Shown: piece by piece, positions 63,216 through 64,000 of the stretch
Position numbering within the stretch: the stretch's first letter is position 1
Layout: each line of letters begins with the position of its first letter
NCBI GenBank assembly: GCA_949296915.1
Contig: CASFPX010000005.1
Span: forward strand, 102,270-166,269
Source of the DNA: Onthovicinus sp900555545
GTDB lineage: Bacteria; Bacillota; Clostridia; Oscillospirales; Acutalibacteraceae
Length of the DNA: 64,000 bases
Direction of reading: 5' to 3'
Notes under the pieces: model-generated
The model's input: only the letters and a program-made list of their open reading frames with translations
What the model was told of the DNA's origin: nothing
The model's database searches: none
Translations under genes and position numbers: made by a program

Positions 63216-63751
63216 ATAAATATAACAAATCCTATGAATGGGAAACAGCCATAAAGGAAGAGTACGCTTTCCCATGTGCCGGTATAGGCAAAGATTATTG
63301 CCGCACCACTCCAAAAAACAAGCAGCAAAGCCGCAGCCCACCAGCCTATCTGGATCTCCCTTTTAACAATCGCTACTATCAAGAGAGTTCCCACTGGAAC
63401 AACGGCAAGAAGTATAAGCAGAGCAATAACCCAGTATGAGGCATCAATGACCAGCCGAATCACTCCGGCCCACACAAGGATCATGGGAATTTCCGCCAGC
63501 CATAATCCAACTGCTTTCCAAACGGAGAAATGAGCCAGCGCCGAAAACAGCAGATAAAGGAAGGCCCCTATAAACGGCATAATAATAAATGCCAGGGCGG
63601 CTTCACCAGAGTTCAGTAGCAAGGTCTCCGTACCGCTTATACCGCTTGCAAAAGCAATGATAAAATTCAATAGATTGATGCATGTTACAATAAAAGTAAA
63701 AAATCCAAACACCAGCAACAGCGGCAGTAATTTTTTCTGTCTTGCCTGCAT
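63152..63751 (-). CDS. Hypothetical polytopic membrane protein (copy 1)
   Basis: A 199-residue protein with about six membrane helices and a basic C-terminal tail (RSIRRERIAAAT). Family not recognised. The ATG at 63751 has GGAG nine bases upstream; in-frame ATGs at 63766 and 63760 are less well placed. The gene is more AT-rich than the window average. A second copy begins upstream and leaves the window. Confidence 0.68.
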   Translation of the reverse strand: MQARQKKLLPLLLVFGFFTFIVTCINLLNFIIAFASGISGTETLLLNSGEAALAFIIMPFIGAFLYLLFSALAHFSVWKAVGLWLAEIPMILVWAGVIRLVIDASYWVIALLILLAVVPVGTLLIVAIVKREIQIGWWAAALLLVFWSGAAIIFAYTGTWESVLFLYGCFPFIGFVIFILVDLRCIIRSIRRERIAAAT

Positions 63752-63809
63752 ATCATTCATCTCCATCCCGTTTTTTGTGATACTGCTTTTATTTTCCTTT
63801 TACACTTTC

Positions 63810-63838
63810 ATTATAGAATTTTGTAAATTTTAAATCAA
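63810..63838 (-). promoter_or_regulatory. Promoter for membrane protein copy 1
   Basis: On the minus strand TTGATT (63838-63833), 17-bp spacer, perfect TATAAT (63815-63810). The rest of 63767-63940 is AT-rich with a GCCGGGC/GCCCGGC hairpin at 63909-63934 that may end copy 2. Confidence 0.7.
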
Positions 63839-63940
63839 TTTCAAATTTGCACAATGTTTCCCATTCCATTTTATAACTTCATACCAAACTATTAGCAGAT
63901 ACAACAAGGCCGGGCAGGAATTCCCACGCCCGGCAAAATT

Positions 63941-64000
63941 TCAAGTTGCCGCCGCAATCCGTTCCCGTCGAACCGGCCGGATGATGCAGCACAAATCCAC
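63941..64000 (-). CDS. Membrane protein copy 2 (only the last 19 codons in window)
   Basis: The visible end VDLCCIIRPVRRERIAAAT is nearly identical to the end of copy 1 (VDLRCIIRSIRRERIAAAT), and the DNA past the stop is also conserved. The 5' part is beyond the window. Confidence 0.75.
   Translation of the reverse strand: MDLCCIIRPVRRERIAAAT

Noticed and set aside
1..64000. CRISPR arrays, prophage, transposases, tRNA or rRNA genes
   Set aside because: No regularly spaced repeats, integrase/transposase motifs or cloverleaf-like intergenic sequence were noticed, and almost all of the window is filled by assigned genes.

Overview
The window looks like chromosomal DNA of a spore-forming, moderately GC-rich Clostridia bacterium (probably Oscillospirales-like; inference). 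The evidence is a GerW/YtfJ sporulation protein, a ScpAB/CdaA/GdpP/RNase J housekeeping set typical of Firmicutes, strong AGGAGG ribosome sites, and many GTG/TTG starts. No rRNA, tRNA, CRISPR array, transposase or prophage genes were seen. Gene density is high, with no gene-free stretch above 300 bases.

Layout, left to right. 1-1653 (minus): end of a biotin-dependent decarboxylase locus (carboxyltransferase plus truncated biotin carrier). 1916-9730 (minus): rluB-type pseudouridine synthase, D,D-carboxypeptidase, CrcB, then an M50 protease-scpA-scpB-DUF2953-gerW operon, prmC and DUF1385. 9777-15721 (minus): cdaA-cdaR followed by a Ca-loop lipoprotein and a two-component system. 15832-18773 (minus): cysteine desulfurase-DUF3343, a small IGGADEPT membrane protein, ispF and ispD. 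18938-25282 (plus): AI-2E family transporter, a double-rubredoxin protein with a ferredoxin partner, and a heterodimeric ABC exporter behind an apparent attenuator. 25336-32934: small accessory genes, a response regulator-ABC-kinase peptide-resistance-type cassette, and AraC and MerR/TipA regulators. 32995-42808 (minus): a compact operon rnj-gdpP-rplI-dnaB-tilS-hpt-ftsH preceded by a long structured leader. 43057-50725: a nucleotidyltransferase fused to a degenerate phosphomutase, RNase HI, a lipoprotein, a TPR protein, rsmI, a tRNA-methyltransferase-like gene and a ferredoxin. 50943-53492: a GH89 alpha-N-acetylglucosaminidase. 53596-58908: a two-component system divergent from a LanFEG-like ABC operon ending in a lipoprotein. 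58982-62988: an APC permease, a PLP lyase-redoxin fusion and a PuuD-type hydrolase. 63152-64000: two tandem copies of a small membrane-protein gene.

The parts most worth a second look are these. (1) The fusion of a PatB/MalY-type C-S lyase with a thioredoxin-fold redoxin, set between an amino-acid permease and a gamma-glutamyl hydrolase. This block is bracketed by a gene 3' end and a decayed copy of that same 3' end. (2) Two independent antimicrobial-peptide-type ABC/two-component cassettes, both with E-loop ATPases and both with 11-bp-spaced direct repeats just upstream of the ABC genes. (3) A nucleotidyltransferase whose phosphomutase half has lost its catalytic motifs. (4) A consensus promoter inside the preceding gene driving a roughly 250-nt structured leader into RNase J. 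(5) A c-di-AMP synthase operon carrying a two-component system instead of glmM.
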